A stretch of 64,000 nucleotides of DNA from Cellulophaga fucicola (GCF_900119145.1 NZ_FPIY01000003.1:410299-474298), one strand, 5' to 3'; counted from the stretch's first letter, positions 17,698-27,016 are shown. Notes: generated by a model not told the origin, from the sequence alone. Made by a program: numbers and translations.

Positions 17698-18036
17698 ATG
17701 GGAAATTCTAAATTATACAAGGGTAGTTTAAATACTATTATTTTAAAGTTGCTTGAAGAAAAAGGCAAGATGTATGGGTATGAGATTACGCAAAAAGTAA
17801 AAGAGTTAACCAAAGGAGAACTTAAAATTACGGAAGGTGCATTATACCCAGCTTTGCATAAATTAGAAGCAGAAGGACTATTAGATGTTGAGGTTGCCAA
17901 AGTAGATAACCGTTTACGTAAATATTACAAGCTAACTGAAGCAGGTGAAAAAGAAACCGTAAACAGATTAGCAGAGCTAGAAGAGTTTATACGTAGTATG
18001 CAAAATTTAGTAAATCCTAAATGGAGTATAGAGTAG
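17698..18036 (+). CDS. PadR family transcriptional regulator
   Basis: A 112-residue winged-helix repressor of the short PadR type. The recognition segment and wing are clear: LKLLEEKGKMYGYEITQKV (13-31), then ITEGALYPALHKLEAEGLL (41-59) and the basic DNRLRKYYKLTEAG wing. It is the first gene of a tight run of seven: the next start is 4 bases downstream and all follow on the same strand. Regulators of this type commonly sit beside membrane proteins or ABC exporters they control, as here. Two palindromes upstream are candidate binding sites. The inducer is unknown. Confidence 0.93.
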   Translation: MGNSKLYKGSLNTIILKLLEEKGKMYGYEITQKVKELTKGELKITEGALYPALHKLEAEGLLDVEVAKVDNRLRKYYKLTEAGEKETVNRLAELEEFIRSMQNLVNPKWSIE

Positions 18037-18040
18037 AGGT

Positions 18041-18688
18041 ATGAAATTAACTAAAGAAGACATATTAAACATAAACGCTTATCTAAAAAAGAAAGATATA
18101 AAGTTTGTAGATGTAAGGTTTGAGCTAATAGACCATTTGGTATCTGAGTATGAATCTCTTGATAACTGCCCAGATTTAGATAGTTTTTTACGTAAAAGAA
18201 TTACTTGGTGCAAACAAGTGAGTGAAGCTAAGGCTAAGACTATGCATTGGAGATATCAAAAAGATGTTTGGAAGCGAGTTTTGGTTTTTATGAAATCACC
18301 TTATTTCTATTTAATTACGTTTGTTGTAGCTTTTGTGTATTTTCAATTGTATACAATTCTTAGTCTAGAGTTATTTGAAAAGGCTGTACTGTTTCCTTTT
18401 TTTAGTGTTATTGTTTTTCAGTTTATTTTCTTTTTTTACAATCACTATAGGTATAGACTTAAAATAAAATTATTAAGTGCTAATTACCTTTTTAATATTT
18501 TCAGTTTGCCTCATTTACTACTTTATATGTTTACTCCATTTAAAGAATTTTTTTTAGAGTATCCACAATTGTTTATAGGATATATCGGTTTTGCTTTGCT
18601 ACTTAACATTGCGGCTTTAGTTGAGGTTACAAGTAAGCAAAAGAAAATTAAAAAAGAATATAAATTTTTAAATGATGTTTTAGCATGA
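18041..18688 (+). CDS. Membrane protein with N-terminal helical domain, paralog 1 of 4
   Basis: A 215-residue protein with a soluble N-terminal helical domain (about 1-60) and four to five membrane helices (from about residue 85). The N-terminal signature is LTKEDILNINAYLKKKDI followed by DVRFELIDHLVSE, shared with the three next genes. That ELxDHxxxE pattern resembles the PadR-associated HAAS/DUF1700 type of membrane protein, an assignment I infer from pattern and context without a search. This copy has lost the usual GxSFxxAxxxxxxxFG part that follows in paralogs 3 and 4. Function unknown. Confidence 0.8.
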   Translation: MKLTKEDILNINAYLKKKDIKFVDVRFELIDHLVSEYESLDNCPDLDSFLRKRITWCKQVSEAKAKTMHWRYQKDVWKRVLVFMKSPYFYLITFVVAFVYFQLYTILSLELFEKAVLFPFFSVIVFQFIFFFYNHYRYRLKIKLLSANYLFNIFSLPHLLLYMFTPFKEFFLEYPQLFIGYIGFALLLNIAALVEVTSKQKKIKKEYKFLNDVLA

Positions 18689-19317
18689 GTCTAACCAAAG
18701 AAAACATAAAATTTATAGATACCTATCTTAAAAATTCTGATATTATGTTTACAGATGTCAGAACAGAAATGGTAGACCATGTTGCTACAGCGGTATCAGA
18801 AGAAATGGATAGCAAGAACCTTACGTTTTATGACGCTTTTAAGGCGTATATGGTTGTGCATAAAAAAGACTTGCTACAATACAATAAACAGTTTAGAAAA
18901 ACCACAGATAAAATAGTGCTTAAATCGCTTTTTAAAAAGTTTATAGCGCCATTAAATGTCTGTATTATGGTAGCCAGCTTTTTCCTTTTAATACAGTTTT
19001 TTCCTCTAGGAGAAAAGAAGTTTCTAAAATTTGTACCATTTGGTTTTTTAATAATTACTATACTAGTATATTACATTGTAGTGCTTAAAAAGCGTAAGCA
19101 GCGTTTCTCTGGAATTGAAAGAGCTGGACTTATACTAACTTTCTTGTTTCAACTTTATAACGCTTTTCAAAATCCTTTTTTTAATGAAAAATCTGTAATC
19201 ACAAACGACTACTATTTTACCTTAGTTTTTGTTTTATTGCTGGGTCTATCTACTGCTTTTATTACAGTGATTCTAGATCTTCATAAAAAATATACCAACC
19301 ATTATACTATTGTTTAA
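18685..19317 (+). CDS. Membrane protein with N-terminal helical domain, paralog 2 of 4
   Basis: A 210-residue protein that begins with the shared signature (LTKENIKFIDTYLKNSDI, then DVRTEMVDHVATAVSEEM) and continues with NLTFYDAFKAYMVVHKKDL, the second half of the helical domain. Four membrane helices follow from about residue 88. Its ATG overlaps the previous stop by 4 bases (ATGA), so it is translationally coupled. It has diverged strongly from its neighbours outside the N-terminal 40 residues, which points to an old duplication. Function unknown. Confidence 0.8.
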   Translation: MSLTKENIKFIDTYLKNSDIMFTDVRTEMVDHVATAVSEEMDSKNLTFYDAFKAYMVVHKKDLLQYNKQFRKTTDKIVLKSLFKKFIAPLNVCIMVASFFLLIQFFPLGEKKFLKFVPFGFLIITILVYYIVVLKKRKQRFSGIERAGLILTFLFQLYNAFQNPFFNEKSVITNDYYFTLVFVLLLGLSTAFITVILDLHKKYTNHYTIV

Positions 19318-19319
19318 AA

Positions 19320-20051
19320 ATGAAATTAAGCAAAGAACAAATAGAATTTATAGATGATTATCTTATTAAAAATAAGGTGAAATACTGGTATGTTCGTATG
19401 GAGCTTATAGACCATATTAGTAATGAAGTAGAAGCTCTAATGAAAGTAGGATCTAGTTTTACCAATGCAATGCAAGCTGTTCACATTAAATTTGGTAATG
19501 ATTTAACTATAAAAAGACTAAACAAGGAAAATACCGGTTGGGATACTTTCCCTAGTTTGTATGCAGATTCGTCTGGTTATAAGCGGTTAATTGAAGAAAA
19601 AAAACAAGGGTTAACTAAGGGCTTTGCGAAACTTCAACGAAAAGCGTTAAAGCTATTTTTTGCTAATACCAAATCATTAATAGTATACGCTTGTGTTCTC
19701 ATTTTATTTTTATATACCAAAGAGTTTTTTAGTACTAAGGCTATGCATAAAACTGTGTTGTTGTTATTAATGGTTATGTCATTAATCCCGTGTTTAATTG
19801 CATTATTTAATCTTAAAAATACGCTGAAGTCATTAACTATTAATACTTCTTTATTATCTAGTATTTCTGGTGTAAGTTTTATAAATGCTTTGTTATTAGG
19901 TCCTAAAATATTTTTAGATGAAGGTGAGCAATTGTCATTTACTTATATATTTATAGTTTTTGCATTGTTGTTTCCTTTTTTCTACACAGCTATTCAATTG
20001 TTTGTTAATCAACTTAAAAAATACAATTCAATTCATAAAAAACTCGCATGA
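19320..20051 (+). CDS. Membrane protein with N-terminal helical domain, paralog 3 of 4
   Basis: A 243-residue member of the tandem family: LSKEQIEFIDDYLIKNKV, then YVRMELIDHISNEVEALMKV, then SSFTNAMQAVHIKFGNDL, the most complete copy of the helical domain. A basic linker (residues about 85-115) leads into five membrane helices. The FGND end of the domain is what makes a relation to HAAS-type domains of PadR-linked proteins plausible. It starts 2 bases after the preceding stop. Function unknown; a membrane sensor or partner of the ABC transporter downstream is inference. Confidence 0.8.
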   Translation: MKLSKEQIEFIDDYLIKNKVKYWYVRMELIDHISNEVEALMKVGSSFTNAMQAVHIKFGNDLTIKRLNKENTGWDTFPSLYADSSGYKRLIEEKKQGLTKGFAKLQRKALKLFFANTKSLIVYACVLILFLYTKEFFSTKAMHKTVLLLLMVMSLIPCLIALFNLKNTLKSLTINTSLLSSISGVSFINALLLGPKIFLDEGEQLSFTYIFIVFALLFPFFYTAIQLFVNQLKKYNSIHKKLA

Positions 20052-20746
20052 AACTAAGCAAAGAACAAATAGAGAAGTTGTATGTATTTACCCGCAAGCA
20101 TTATGTAGTGCATTATGATTTGCAAACAGAACTTGTAGACCATTTAAGTAATGGTATAGAAGAACAACTGCAACAAAACCCAAAGTTATCTTTTGACGAT
20201 GCTTTGCAAGTTGAATTTAAAAAGTTTGGTGTTTTTTGTTTTATGGATGTGGTAGAAAAACGCCAAAAAGCTATGAACAAACGTTACAGAAAAATACTTT
20301 TTAGGTTTGTTAAAGAGTGGTTTCAGTTGCCAAAGCTGTTAACCACTATTGTAATTTTTGTGTTGTTTTTTCTGGTGCTTCATTTAAAACAAGCATCATA
20401 CGTACTAATGGGTTCAATATTAATTTTGGTAGCTGTAGATCTTTACCATCAATTTAAAAGAAGAAAAAAAGAGAAAACACAAAAGCGGAAAAAAGAAAAG
20501 GTGTTTATGTTAGAAGCTATGATTGGCGATACCAGAAATGGTTTTTCTGTAATTACGTTGGTTAACTTTTTTAATATTATAAGCATTTCGCGTTTTAATT
20601 TTAGTGAGTTGCATAGCTACTGGCTGGTACTAATTGCTATTGTAGTTACTTTATTGTGTTTAGTTTTTTACATTACAGCTTATGTAATGCCTAGCAAAGC
20701 CCAAGAATTGTTAGAAGAAACATACCCAGAATATAATTTAATTTAA
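20048..20746 (+). CDS. Membrane protein with N-terminal helical domain, paralog 4 of 4
   Basis: A 232-residue last copy: LSKEQIEKLYVFTRKHYV, LQTELVDHLSNGIEEQLQ, then LSFDDALQVEFKKFG. It overlaps paralog 3 by 4 bases. About four membrane helices follow (two near 97-132 with a strongly basic loop RRKKEKTQKRKKEK at about 138-151, two near 165-218). The basic loop suggests a cytosolic face by the positive-inside rule. The ABC permease gene begins about 60 bases further on. Function unknown. Confidence 0.8.
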   Translation: MKLSKEQIEKLYVFTRKHYVVHYDLQTELVDHLSNGIEEQLQQNPKLSFDDALQVEFKKFGVFCFMDVVEKRQKAMNKRYRKILFRFVKEWFQLPKLLTTIVIFVLFFLVLHLKQASYVLMGSILILVAVDLYHQFKRRKKEKTQKRKKEKVFMLEAMIGDTRNGFSVITLVNFFNIISISRFNFSELHSYWLVLIAIVVTLLCLVFYITAYVMPSKAQELLEETYPEYNLI

Positions 20747-20806
20747 AATAGTGTAACAATTTGTCAATTGCTGCAACTAACAAAATACAATCAATCAACC
20801 TTAATT

Positions 20807-22279
20807 ATGTTAAAACACTTTTTAAGCCTTCAATGGAAGTCTTTTTTTAGATCGGCCTCTTTTAAAACCAATTTGGCACTTAAAATATTTATGGGCTTTT
20901 TTGCGCTATATTTTATAGTTGCATTTCTGTTTATGGGCGTTGGCTCTTATTATCTTATTGAAAAAGCAGAAATAGGAGATCCTTTAGAGGTAGTAAATAA
21001 ATACATAATATACCTTTTTGTGTTAGATTTACTAATAAGGTATATGATACAGAAAATGCCTATAACAAACATTAAGCCCTTGTTGTATTTGCCACTTAAA
21101 AAAGGGCAAGTTGTTCATTACTCTTTAGGTAAAACAGTCGCTTCTTTCTTTAACTGGGGTTATGCATTTTTCTTTTTGCCATTTTCTATTGTCTTGCTAA
21201 TAGAGGGCTATAATCCGCTTGGCGTTGTAGCGTGGCACTTTGGTATTTTTGCACTTATTTACTGTAGTAATTTTATAAATGTATTGGTAAATAATAAAGA
21301 CAGTGTTTTTTATCCAGTAATCGCAATTTTTATTGCTTTAGGTGTTTGTCAGTACTTTGGTGTTTTTGATGTTACAAACTATACGGCTCCATTTTTTAAT
21401 GGACTATATAATGCACCCTGGATGGTTATTTTGCCATGGGTAGCTATGATAGGATTGTACTTTGCGGCATTTAACTACTTTAAAAAGAACATGTATTTAG
21501 ATGCTGGTTTAAAAGGTAAACAAACAGTAGCTAAAACAGAAGATTTATCTTTCTTAAACAGATTTGGAAATACGGGAACTTTTTTAAAGAACGATATTAA
21601 ATTAATAAAAAGAAACAAGCGACCAAAAACAGCTGGTTTAATGAGCTTTTTATTCTTGTTTTACGGACTATTATTTGGTTCTGGAGCAGTAGAAGTTTAT
21701 GACGGACCTATTTGGCAAATATTTGGTGGAATATTTGTTTCGGGCGGATTCTTATTCACATTTGGACAGTTTGTGCCAAGTTGGGATAGTGCGTATTACC
21801 AATTAATGATGAGTCAGAATATTAAATACAGAGATTACATTACCTCTAAATGGTATTTAATAGTAATTGCAACGGTGATTAGTACTGTTCTGGCTTCGTT
21901 TTACTTGTTCTTTGGTATAAATGCTTACCTGGCAGTGTTGGTTGGTGCTATTTATAATATAGGTGTAAACTCGCACTTAGTACTATTAGGAGGCGCATTT
22001 ATAAAAATGCCAATAGATTTAACGTCTAATAAAAAAGCATTTGGAGACAAACAGGCTTTTAATATGAAAACAATGTTATTATCGCTTCCTAAATTAATAT
22101 TGCCAATGCTAATATTTGCTGCAGGATATTACTTTGTAAATGCAACAACAGGTTATATACTTGTTGCAGCAGCTGGTATTTTAGGAATGGCATTTAGAAA
22201 TATTGTTTTTGATAAGATTGAAAAGATCTACAAAAAAGAGAAGTACAAAACCATAAAAGCATACAAACAAAAAGCATAA
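20807..22279 (+). CDS. ABC-2-like permease, DUF5687 family
   Basis: A 490-residue integral membrane protein with about 12 hydrophobic segments, of the DUF5687 group that serves as permease for a separate ABC ATPase gene in Bacteroidota. An early QWKSFFRSASFKTNLALKIF stretch is followed by paired helices; an LKNDIKLIKRNKRPK segment near 260-275 is the cytosolic coupling-type region. The ATG at 20807 is preferred to the TTG at 20768 because MLKHFLSLQWKSFF is the expected N-terminus. The ATPase gene follows after 45 bases, with a small perfect palindrome (AGCTCTTT T AAAGAGCT, 22287-22303) between them. Substrate unknown. Confidence 0.85.
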   Translation: MLKHFLSLQWKSFFRSASFKTNLALKIFMGFFALYFIVAFLFMGVGSYYLIEKAEIGDPLEVVNKYIIYLFVLDLLIRYMIQKMPITNIKPLLYLPLKKGQVVHYSLGKTVASFFNWGYAFFFLPFSIVLLIEGYNPLGVVAWHFGIFALIYCSNFINVLVNNKDSVFYPVIAIFIALGVCQYFGVFDVTNYTAPFFNGLYNAPWMVILPWVAMIGLYFAAFNYFKKNMYLDAGLKGKQTVAKTEDLSFLNRFGNTGTFLKNDIKLIKRNKRPKTAGLMSFLFLFYGLLFGSGAVEVYDGPIWQIFGGIFVSGGFLFTFGQFVPSWDSAYYQLMMSQNIKYRDYITSKWYLIVIATVISTVLASFYLFFGINAYLAVLVGAIYNIGVNSHLVLLGGAFIKMPIDLTSNKKAFGDKQAFNMKTMLLSLPKLILPMLIFAAGYYFVNATTGYILVAAAGILGMAFRNIVFDKIEKIYKKEKYKTIKAYKQKA

Positions 22280-22324
22280 ATAATTTAGCTCTTTTAAAGA
22301 GCTTCACCATAAAAATAAAAAACC

Positions 22325-23065
22325 ATGATAAAAGCACAGAACCTTACAAAAACATACGGCACAGCTACGGTTTTAAACATAGAAAATTTAGAAATTCCTA
22401 AAGGCCAATGTTTTGGTTTAGTAGGGAATAACGGAGCAGGTAAAACAACATTTTTTAGTTTGTTGTTAGATCTTATTCAGCCTACTACAGGGCATATTAT
22501 TAATAACGATGTACAGGTAGATAGTAGTGAGGCTTGGAAGCCTTTTACATCTGCATTTATAGATGAATCTTTTTTAATAGGCTACTTAACTCCGGAAGAG
22601 TACTTTTACTTTATAGGTGAGTTGCGTGGGCAAAACAAAGCAGATGTAGATGCACTTGTACATAGTTTTGAAGATTTTTTCCACGGAGAAATATTAAATC
22701 AGAAAAAATATTTAAGAGATTTATCTAAAGGAAATCAGAAAAAAGCAGGTATTGTAGCCTCTTTTATTGGTAAGCCAGAGGTTGTTATTTTAGATGAACC
22801 TTTTGCAAATTTAGATCCTACAACACAAATTAGACTAAAAGGTATAATTAAGAATTTAGCAGCAAACCAGAATACAACGGTGTTGGTTTCTAGTCACGAT
22901 TTAAGTCACGTTACAGAGGTGTGCGAGCGTATAGTTGTGTTAGATAAAGGAGAGTTGGTAAAGGATATAAAAACATCTGCAGCTACATTAAAAGAGTTAG
23001 AAATTTTCTTTTCTGGAGCAGAAGCACCAGATGCTGCAGTTGCTGTTTTTGAAGACGAAGAATAA
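22325..23065 (+). CDS. ABC transporter ATP-binding protein
   Basis: A 246-residue ATPase subunit of the ABC-2 type, partner of the preceding permease. Walker A is GNNGAGKT (34-41); the signature LSKGNQKKAG is a variant with K in place of the usual Ser-Gly-Gly-Gln order; Walker B is VVILDEPFANLDP and the switch histidine is in VLVSSHD. A short acidic C-terminal tail (VFEDEE) follows. It closes the PadR-headed operon and is followed by a strong terminator, so the seven genes probably form one transcript. Export of a lipid, peptide or drug cannot be told apart. Confidence 0.93.
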   Translation: MIKAQNLTKTYGTATVLNIENLEIPKGQCFGLVGNNGAGKTTFFSLLLDLIQPTTGHIINNDVQVDSSEAWKPFTSAFIDESFLIGYLTPEEYFYFIGELRGQNKADVDALVHSFEDFFHGEILNQKKYLRDLSKGNQKKAGIVASFIGKPEVVILDEPFANLDPTTQIRLKGIIKNLAANQNTTVLVSSHDLSHVTEVCERIVVLDKGELVKDIKTSAATLKELEIFFSGAEAPDAAVAVFEDEE

Positions 23066-23104
23066 ACGTTTCTTGTAGTGTAAAAACTGCTGAATGTAAA
23101 ATAT

Positions 23105-23143
23105 AGACTCATCAATTTGTATTTAAATTGATGAGTCTTTTTG
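23105..23143 (+). terminator. Strong terminator of the PadR/ABC operon
   Basis: Perfect 14-bp stem AGACTCATCAATTT (23105-23118) with AAATTGATGAGTCT (23125-23138), 6-base loop, followed by TTTTTG. Confidence 0.9.
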
Positions 23144-23255
23144 TTTAAGTAGCTCATCAAACCAAACAAATAAAAATAAATAGTAAATTTATAGACCCTT
23201 AAACATAATAATACTGCGGTTTTTCTGTTTTGTTTAAGTAAGAATATAGACAATT

Positions 23256-25805
23256 TTGAAGCTTCAAACGAAAATTATAGGAACAGTAGCAATAGCAGCA
23301 TTACTTTTTAATGCCTGTTCTACCAAAAAAAACGCCTTAGTTAATAGGGAATGGCACGCGCTAAACACAAAGTTTAATGTGCTGTACAACGGTAATATTG
23401 CTTTTGAAAAAGGAAGAGAAGAACTTAAAGCAAACTACAAAGATAATTACTGGGATGTATTGCCAATAGAACGTTTGGAGGTTACGGATGATGTTAAACT
23501 AGATTCTGAAAACAACAATCCTAATTTTATTATTGCTGAAGAAAAAGCAACTAAGGCCATACAGAAACACAGTATGGTTATAAAAGATAAGGAGCGCAAC
23601 CCGCAAACAGATGAGGCTTTTTTGTTATTAGGAAAAGCACGTTATTTTGATCAGCGTTTTATACCTGCACAAGAAGCGTTTAACTACGTTTTAAAAAATT
23701 ACTTACAAAGTGATAAATTTAACGAAGCCCGTATTTGGAGAGAAAAAACCAATGTTAGACTAGAGAATGATGAGTTGGCAATTAAAAACTTAAAAAAGCT
23801 TTTTAAATACGATCAATTATCAGATCAAGAATATGCAGATGCAAGAGCTGTTATGGCACAAGCTTATATAAATTTAAATGCGCCAGACACTGCAATTCAG
23901 CAATTAAAAAGAGCATCTGTCTACACAAAAAAGCAAGAAGAAAAAGGGCGATATTTTTTTATAATTGGACAGTTGTATAACAAGCTTAACAAAAAAGATA
24001 GCGCCAATTATGCTTTTGATAAAATTATAGATTTAAACAGAAGATCTCCTCGTGTGTACTTTATTAATGCACATTTGCAGAAAATAATGAATACCGATGT
24101 TACTGCATCTAACAAAGAAGAAATGTTAGAGTATTTAACGGAGTTAGAAGAAAACAGAGAAAACAGACCTTTTTTAGATAAGATTTACAGGCAAGTAGCA
24201 CAATATCATTTAGATCAAAAACAAGATAGTTTGGCTTTGGTTTATTTTGATAAGTCTTTGCGCGCTACCACAAATGACAATAGGTTAAATGCACTTAACT
24301 ACGAGAATTTAGGTGAGTACTATTTTGACGAGCACAATTACAAAGATGCTGGTGCTTATTTTGATAGTACACTTACTAATTTGGTAGAGACAAGTAAAAA
24401 GCATCGTTTAATTAAAAAGAAATTAGACAACCTAGAAGATGTTATTAAGTATGAGGATATTGTACAGTATACAGATAGTGTTATAACATTATATAAATTA
24501 CCTAAAGATAAGCAACTTGCTTATTTTGAAAAGTACATAGAAGAGAAAAAAGAAAAAGAAGAAGCTGCTGCTAAAAAAGAAAAAGAACGCCAAAATGCAG
24601 GTGTTGCAGCTTTTGCTAATACAAAAGCTGGTAAACAAAATAAGGGTAAATTCTACTTTTATAATGTAACTAGCTTGGGGTATGGTAAAACCGACTTTAA
24701 AACAGCATGGGGCTCTCGTAAATTAGAGGACGATTGGAGATGGTCTAATAAGAACATTATAATGCCAGCCGAAGATGATAATGCAAATGTAGATGCAGTG
24801 GCAGATAATGCAGAAGAAGCAGAAGGAAAAGAGTATTCTGTTGCTTATTATATGGATAAAATACCAACAGATGTTGCTGTTATAGATAGTTTAAAAACGG
24901 AACAGAACTTTGCAAATTATCAATTGGGGTTAATTTATAAAGAGAAGTTTAAAGAGAATCTTTTAGCGGCTGGTAAGTTAGAGTCTGTATTAAAATCTAA
25001 TCCAGAAGAGCGTTTAATATTGCCATCTAAATATAATTTGTATAAAATTTACGAAGAGTCTGGGAGTAATTTAGCTGAAGCAATGAAGCAAGATATTATT
25101 ACAAATTACCAAGGTTCTAGATATGCAGAGGTGTTGTTAAATCCGGAAGCAATATTAGCGGGTGGCTCAGATACGCCGCAAGCTAGGTACACTGCATTGT
25201 ATAAAATGTATCAGAATCAGGAGTATTTAAAAGCTATCACTGGTGCAGAAGAAAATATAAATAGATATACTGGTGACGAGATTGCTCCAAAGTTTGAGAT
25301 GCTAAAGGCAATGGCAATTGGTAGAATACAAGGTTTTGATGCTTTTAAAGAGGCATTAAACTATGTGGCTTTAAATTATCCTAACAATCCAGAGGGTAAA
25401 AGAGCTCAGGATATGATTAAAAATCAATTGACACAATTAGAAAAGTCTGATTTTGTGAATCAAGAAGGAAACGTAAAAGGTAGCTGGAAAGTTGTTTTTA
25501 CATTTGAAAGAAGCGACGATGTAGCTGCAAACGATCTTTTTGAGTTGCTAAATAAGTCTATAGTAGATTTAAAATATAAGAATAAAGTGTCTAAAGATAT
25601 TTATAATTTAGAGCAACAGTTTGTTATAGTACATGGGTTTGCTTCTGAAGAGTTTGCATTAGGATATGCAGAATTATTAAAAAACAACAAAGATTATAAG
25701 GTTGGTCGAGAGAATTTTGTAATTTTATCGGACAACTATAAAGTTGTACAAGTGCACAAGAAATTAAATGAATACAAAAAAACACTATTAACTCCAAAAC
25801 CGTAA
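23256..25805 (+). CDS. sprE: Gliding motility / type IX secretion TPR lipoprotein SprE (PorW)
   Basis: An 849-residue lipoprotein needed, by family, for type IX protein secretion and gliding. It has a signal peptide with lipobox FNAC (C21), then STKKNALVNREWHALNTKFN, the characteristic start of SprE/PorW, followed by several TPR-like repeats (PQTDEAFLLLGKARYFDQRF and others), a Lys/Glu-rich coiled segment near 430-450, and a C-terminal domain with repeated helical units. The start is a TTG; no ATG is usable because the signal peptide begins here. A bactofilin gene follows after 7 bases, an arrangement I recall from other flavobacteria. Confidence 0.88.
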   Translation: MKLQTKIIGTVAIAALLFNACSTKKNALVNREWHALNTKFNVLYNGNIAFEKGREELKANYKDNYWDVLPIERLEVTDDVKLDSENNNPNFIIAEEKATKAIQKHSMVIKDKERNPQTDEAFLLLGKARYFDQRFIPAQEAFNYVLKNYLQSDKFNEARIWREKTNVRLENDELAIKNLKKLFKYDQLSDQEYADARAVMAQAYINLNAPDTAIQQLKRASVYTKKQEEKGRYFFIIGQLYNKLNKKDSANYAFDKIIDLNRRSPRVYFINAHLQKIMNTDVTASNKEEMLEYLTELEENRENRPFLDKIYRQVAQYHLDQKQDSLALVYFDKSLRATTNDNRLNALNYENLGEYYFDEHNYKDAGAYFDSTLTNLVETSKKHRLIKKKLDNLEDVIKYEDIVQYTDSVITLYKLPKDKQLAYFEKYIEEKKEKEEAAAKKEKERQNAGVAAFANTKAGKQNKGKFYFYNVTSLGYGKTDFKTAWGSRKLEDDWRWSNKNIIMPAEDDNANVDAVADNAEEAEGKEYSVAYYMDKIPTDVAVIDSLKTEQNFANYQLGLIYKEKFKENLLAAGKLESVLKSNPEERLILPSKYNLYKIYEESGSNLAEAMKQDIITNYQGSRYAEVLLNPEAILAGGSDTPQARYTALYKMYQNQEYLKAITGAEENINRYTGDEIAPKFEMLKAMAIGRIQGFDAFKEALNYVALNYPNNPEGKRAQDMIKNQLTQLEKSDFVNQEGNVKGSWKVVFTFERSDDVAANDLFELLNKSIVDLKYKNKVSKDIYNLEQQFVIVHGFASEEFALGYAELLKNNKDYKVGRENFVILSDNYKVVQVHKKLNEYKKTLLTPKP

Positions 25806-25812
25806 TAAAAAT

Positions 25813-26220
25813 ATGTTTTCAGATAAAAGTAAGCCTAGAGATGTTGTAGATATGGGCGGCCAGCCTAACAGAATTGGAAAAAATACCCAGATAAAAGGGG
25901 ATATTACTTCAGAAGCCGACTTTAGAATAGACGGTAAGTTAGACGGTAACGTAAAAACATCTGGTAAGGTAGTTATTGGCAAAGATGGCTACATACACGG
26001 TAAAGTAGAGTGTGTTAATGCAGACATAGAAGGCGGTTTTAATGGTGAGTTATTAGTTACGGACTTATTGTCTTTAAAATCATCTGCAGTTATAGAAGGT
26101 ACAGTTTCTGTTTCTAAGCTTGCAGTAGAGCCTGGGGCAACTTTTAATGCATCTTGTATTATGAAAGGTAAAAATGGAGCTTCAAACTTTAAAAAAGCAA
26201 ATGAACCAGCTAAAAGCTAG
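25813..26220 (+). CDS. Bactofilin (polymer-forming cytoskeletal protein)
   Basis: A 135-residue bactofilin that should self-assemble into filaments. The right-handed beta-helix core runs from about 20 to 115, with the regular hydrophobic/glycine ladder (IKGDITSEADFRIDGKLDGN, VVIGKDGYIHGKVECVNADI, AVIEGTVSVSKLAVEPGATF) flanked by short disordered ends. The gene lies 7 bases after sprE and before a terminator, so both belong to one transcript. A role in placing envelope or motility machinery is suggested only by this neighbour. Confidence 0.92.
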   Translation: MFSDKSKPRDVVDMGGQPNRIGKNTQIKGDITSEADFRIDGKLDGNVKTSGKVVIGKDGYIHGKVECVNADIEGGFNGELLVTDLLSLKSSAVIEGTVSVSKLAVEPGATFNASCIMKGKNGASNFKKANEPAKS

Positions 26221-26247
26221 TTAAAGATTTGTAATAGTAAAAACATT

Positions 26248-26292
26248 TAGCATCCCTTTTCTTATTTATATAGAAAAGGGATGCTATTTATT
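26248..26292 (+). terminator. Strong terminator after the bactofilin gene
   Basis: Perfect 15-bp stem TAGCATCCCTTTTCT (26248-26262) with AGAAAAGGGATGCTA (26272-26286), 9-base loop, followed by TTTATTTT. Confidence 0.9.
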
Positions 26293-26396
26293 TTATAGAG
26301 TTTAGTTTTTAAAGTAGATACATTATTGTATCCTTGCTGTTAATTGTAAAATAACAATAGGTTTAGAGCTTTAGTAGTTATTATAGAAGTTGTATA

Positions 26397-26630
26397 ATGT
26401 CAGAAAAAAATCAAAATAGAAAGCAGATCAATACTTATATACGGTTTTCTGGAATAGCATTTCAGATGATAGCTGTAATTGGTATCTTTTCATATTTTGG
26501 TGTTTGGCTAGATAAAAAATTTCCAAACAGTTATAGTCTTAACACTGTAATTTTTTCATTAGTAGGAGTTATTCTTGCAATGTATTTAGTGATAAAAAAA
26601 GTTATTAGTTTAAATAAAGATAAAAAATGA
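26397..26630 (+). CDS. atpZ: AtpZ/AtpI-type small membrane protein
   Basis: A 77-residue protein with two membrane helices (about 16-34 and 48-66) joined by the GVWLDKKFPNSY loop, the AtpZ pattern. Such proteins precede ATP synthase genes and help c-ring assembly or ion (Mg/Ca) handling. Its stop overlaps the next start by 4 bases. A GATACA-TTAT-TGTATC palindrome (26317-26332) lies 65 bases upstream and could be a regulatory site. Confidence 0.85.
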   Translation: MSEKNQNRKQINTYIRFSGIAFQMIAVIGIFSYFGVWLDKKFPNSYSLNTVIFSLVGVILAMYLVIKKVISLNKDKK

Positions 26631-27016
26631 GTACCAAATTAAAGTCTTTTCTACTTGTCTTAATTCCGTTTACATTGCTCTTTTTTGGAATTCAATTTTA
26701 TATTGTTAGCCTTGTAAAAGAACAAGAAGGAACTTTTTTTTATAATACGTGGAGTATATATGTGTTTCATTTTTTTGTTACACTAATCATTTATATGCTT
26801 GTTCTTTTTGTAAATAAAATACTTCCAGATAAAACAGGTTTTGTATTTATGGGCAGTAGTTTATTAAAAATGATGGCTGCGTTTGTGTTTTTATTACCTC
26901 TTATTCAGGTTAAAGAGCAATATGGTATTAATGATGTTTTTGCATTTTTTATTCCATATTTTTTATTCTTGTTTTTAGAAACCTTTTATGTGCTTAAAAT
27001 CATAAATCAAAAGTAA
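26627..27016 (+). CDS. Small membrane protein of the ATP synthase operon (DUF6168-like, AtpI position)
   Basis: A 129-residue protein with four membrane helices (about 7-27, 45-62, 73-95 and 105-125) and short loops. By size, topology and position between atpZ and atpB it corresponds to the ATP synthase I protein, though I see no diagnostic AtpI motif; I recall such proteins as DUF6168 in Flavobacteriia. Its ATG overlaps the atpZ stop. A promoter for atpB lies after it, so it may be partly uncoupled from the structural genes. Confidence 0.75.
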   Translation: MSTKLKSFLLVLIPFTLLFFGIQFYIVSLVKEQEGTFFYNTWSIYVFHFFVTLIIYMLVLFVNKILPDKTGFVFMGSSLLKMMAAFVFLLPLIQVKEQYGINDVFAFFIPYFLFLFLETFYVLKIINQK

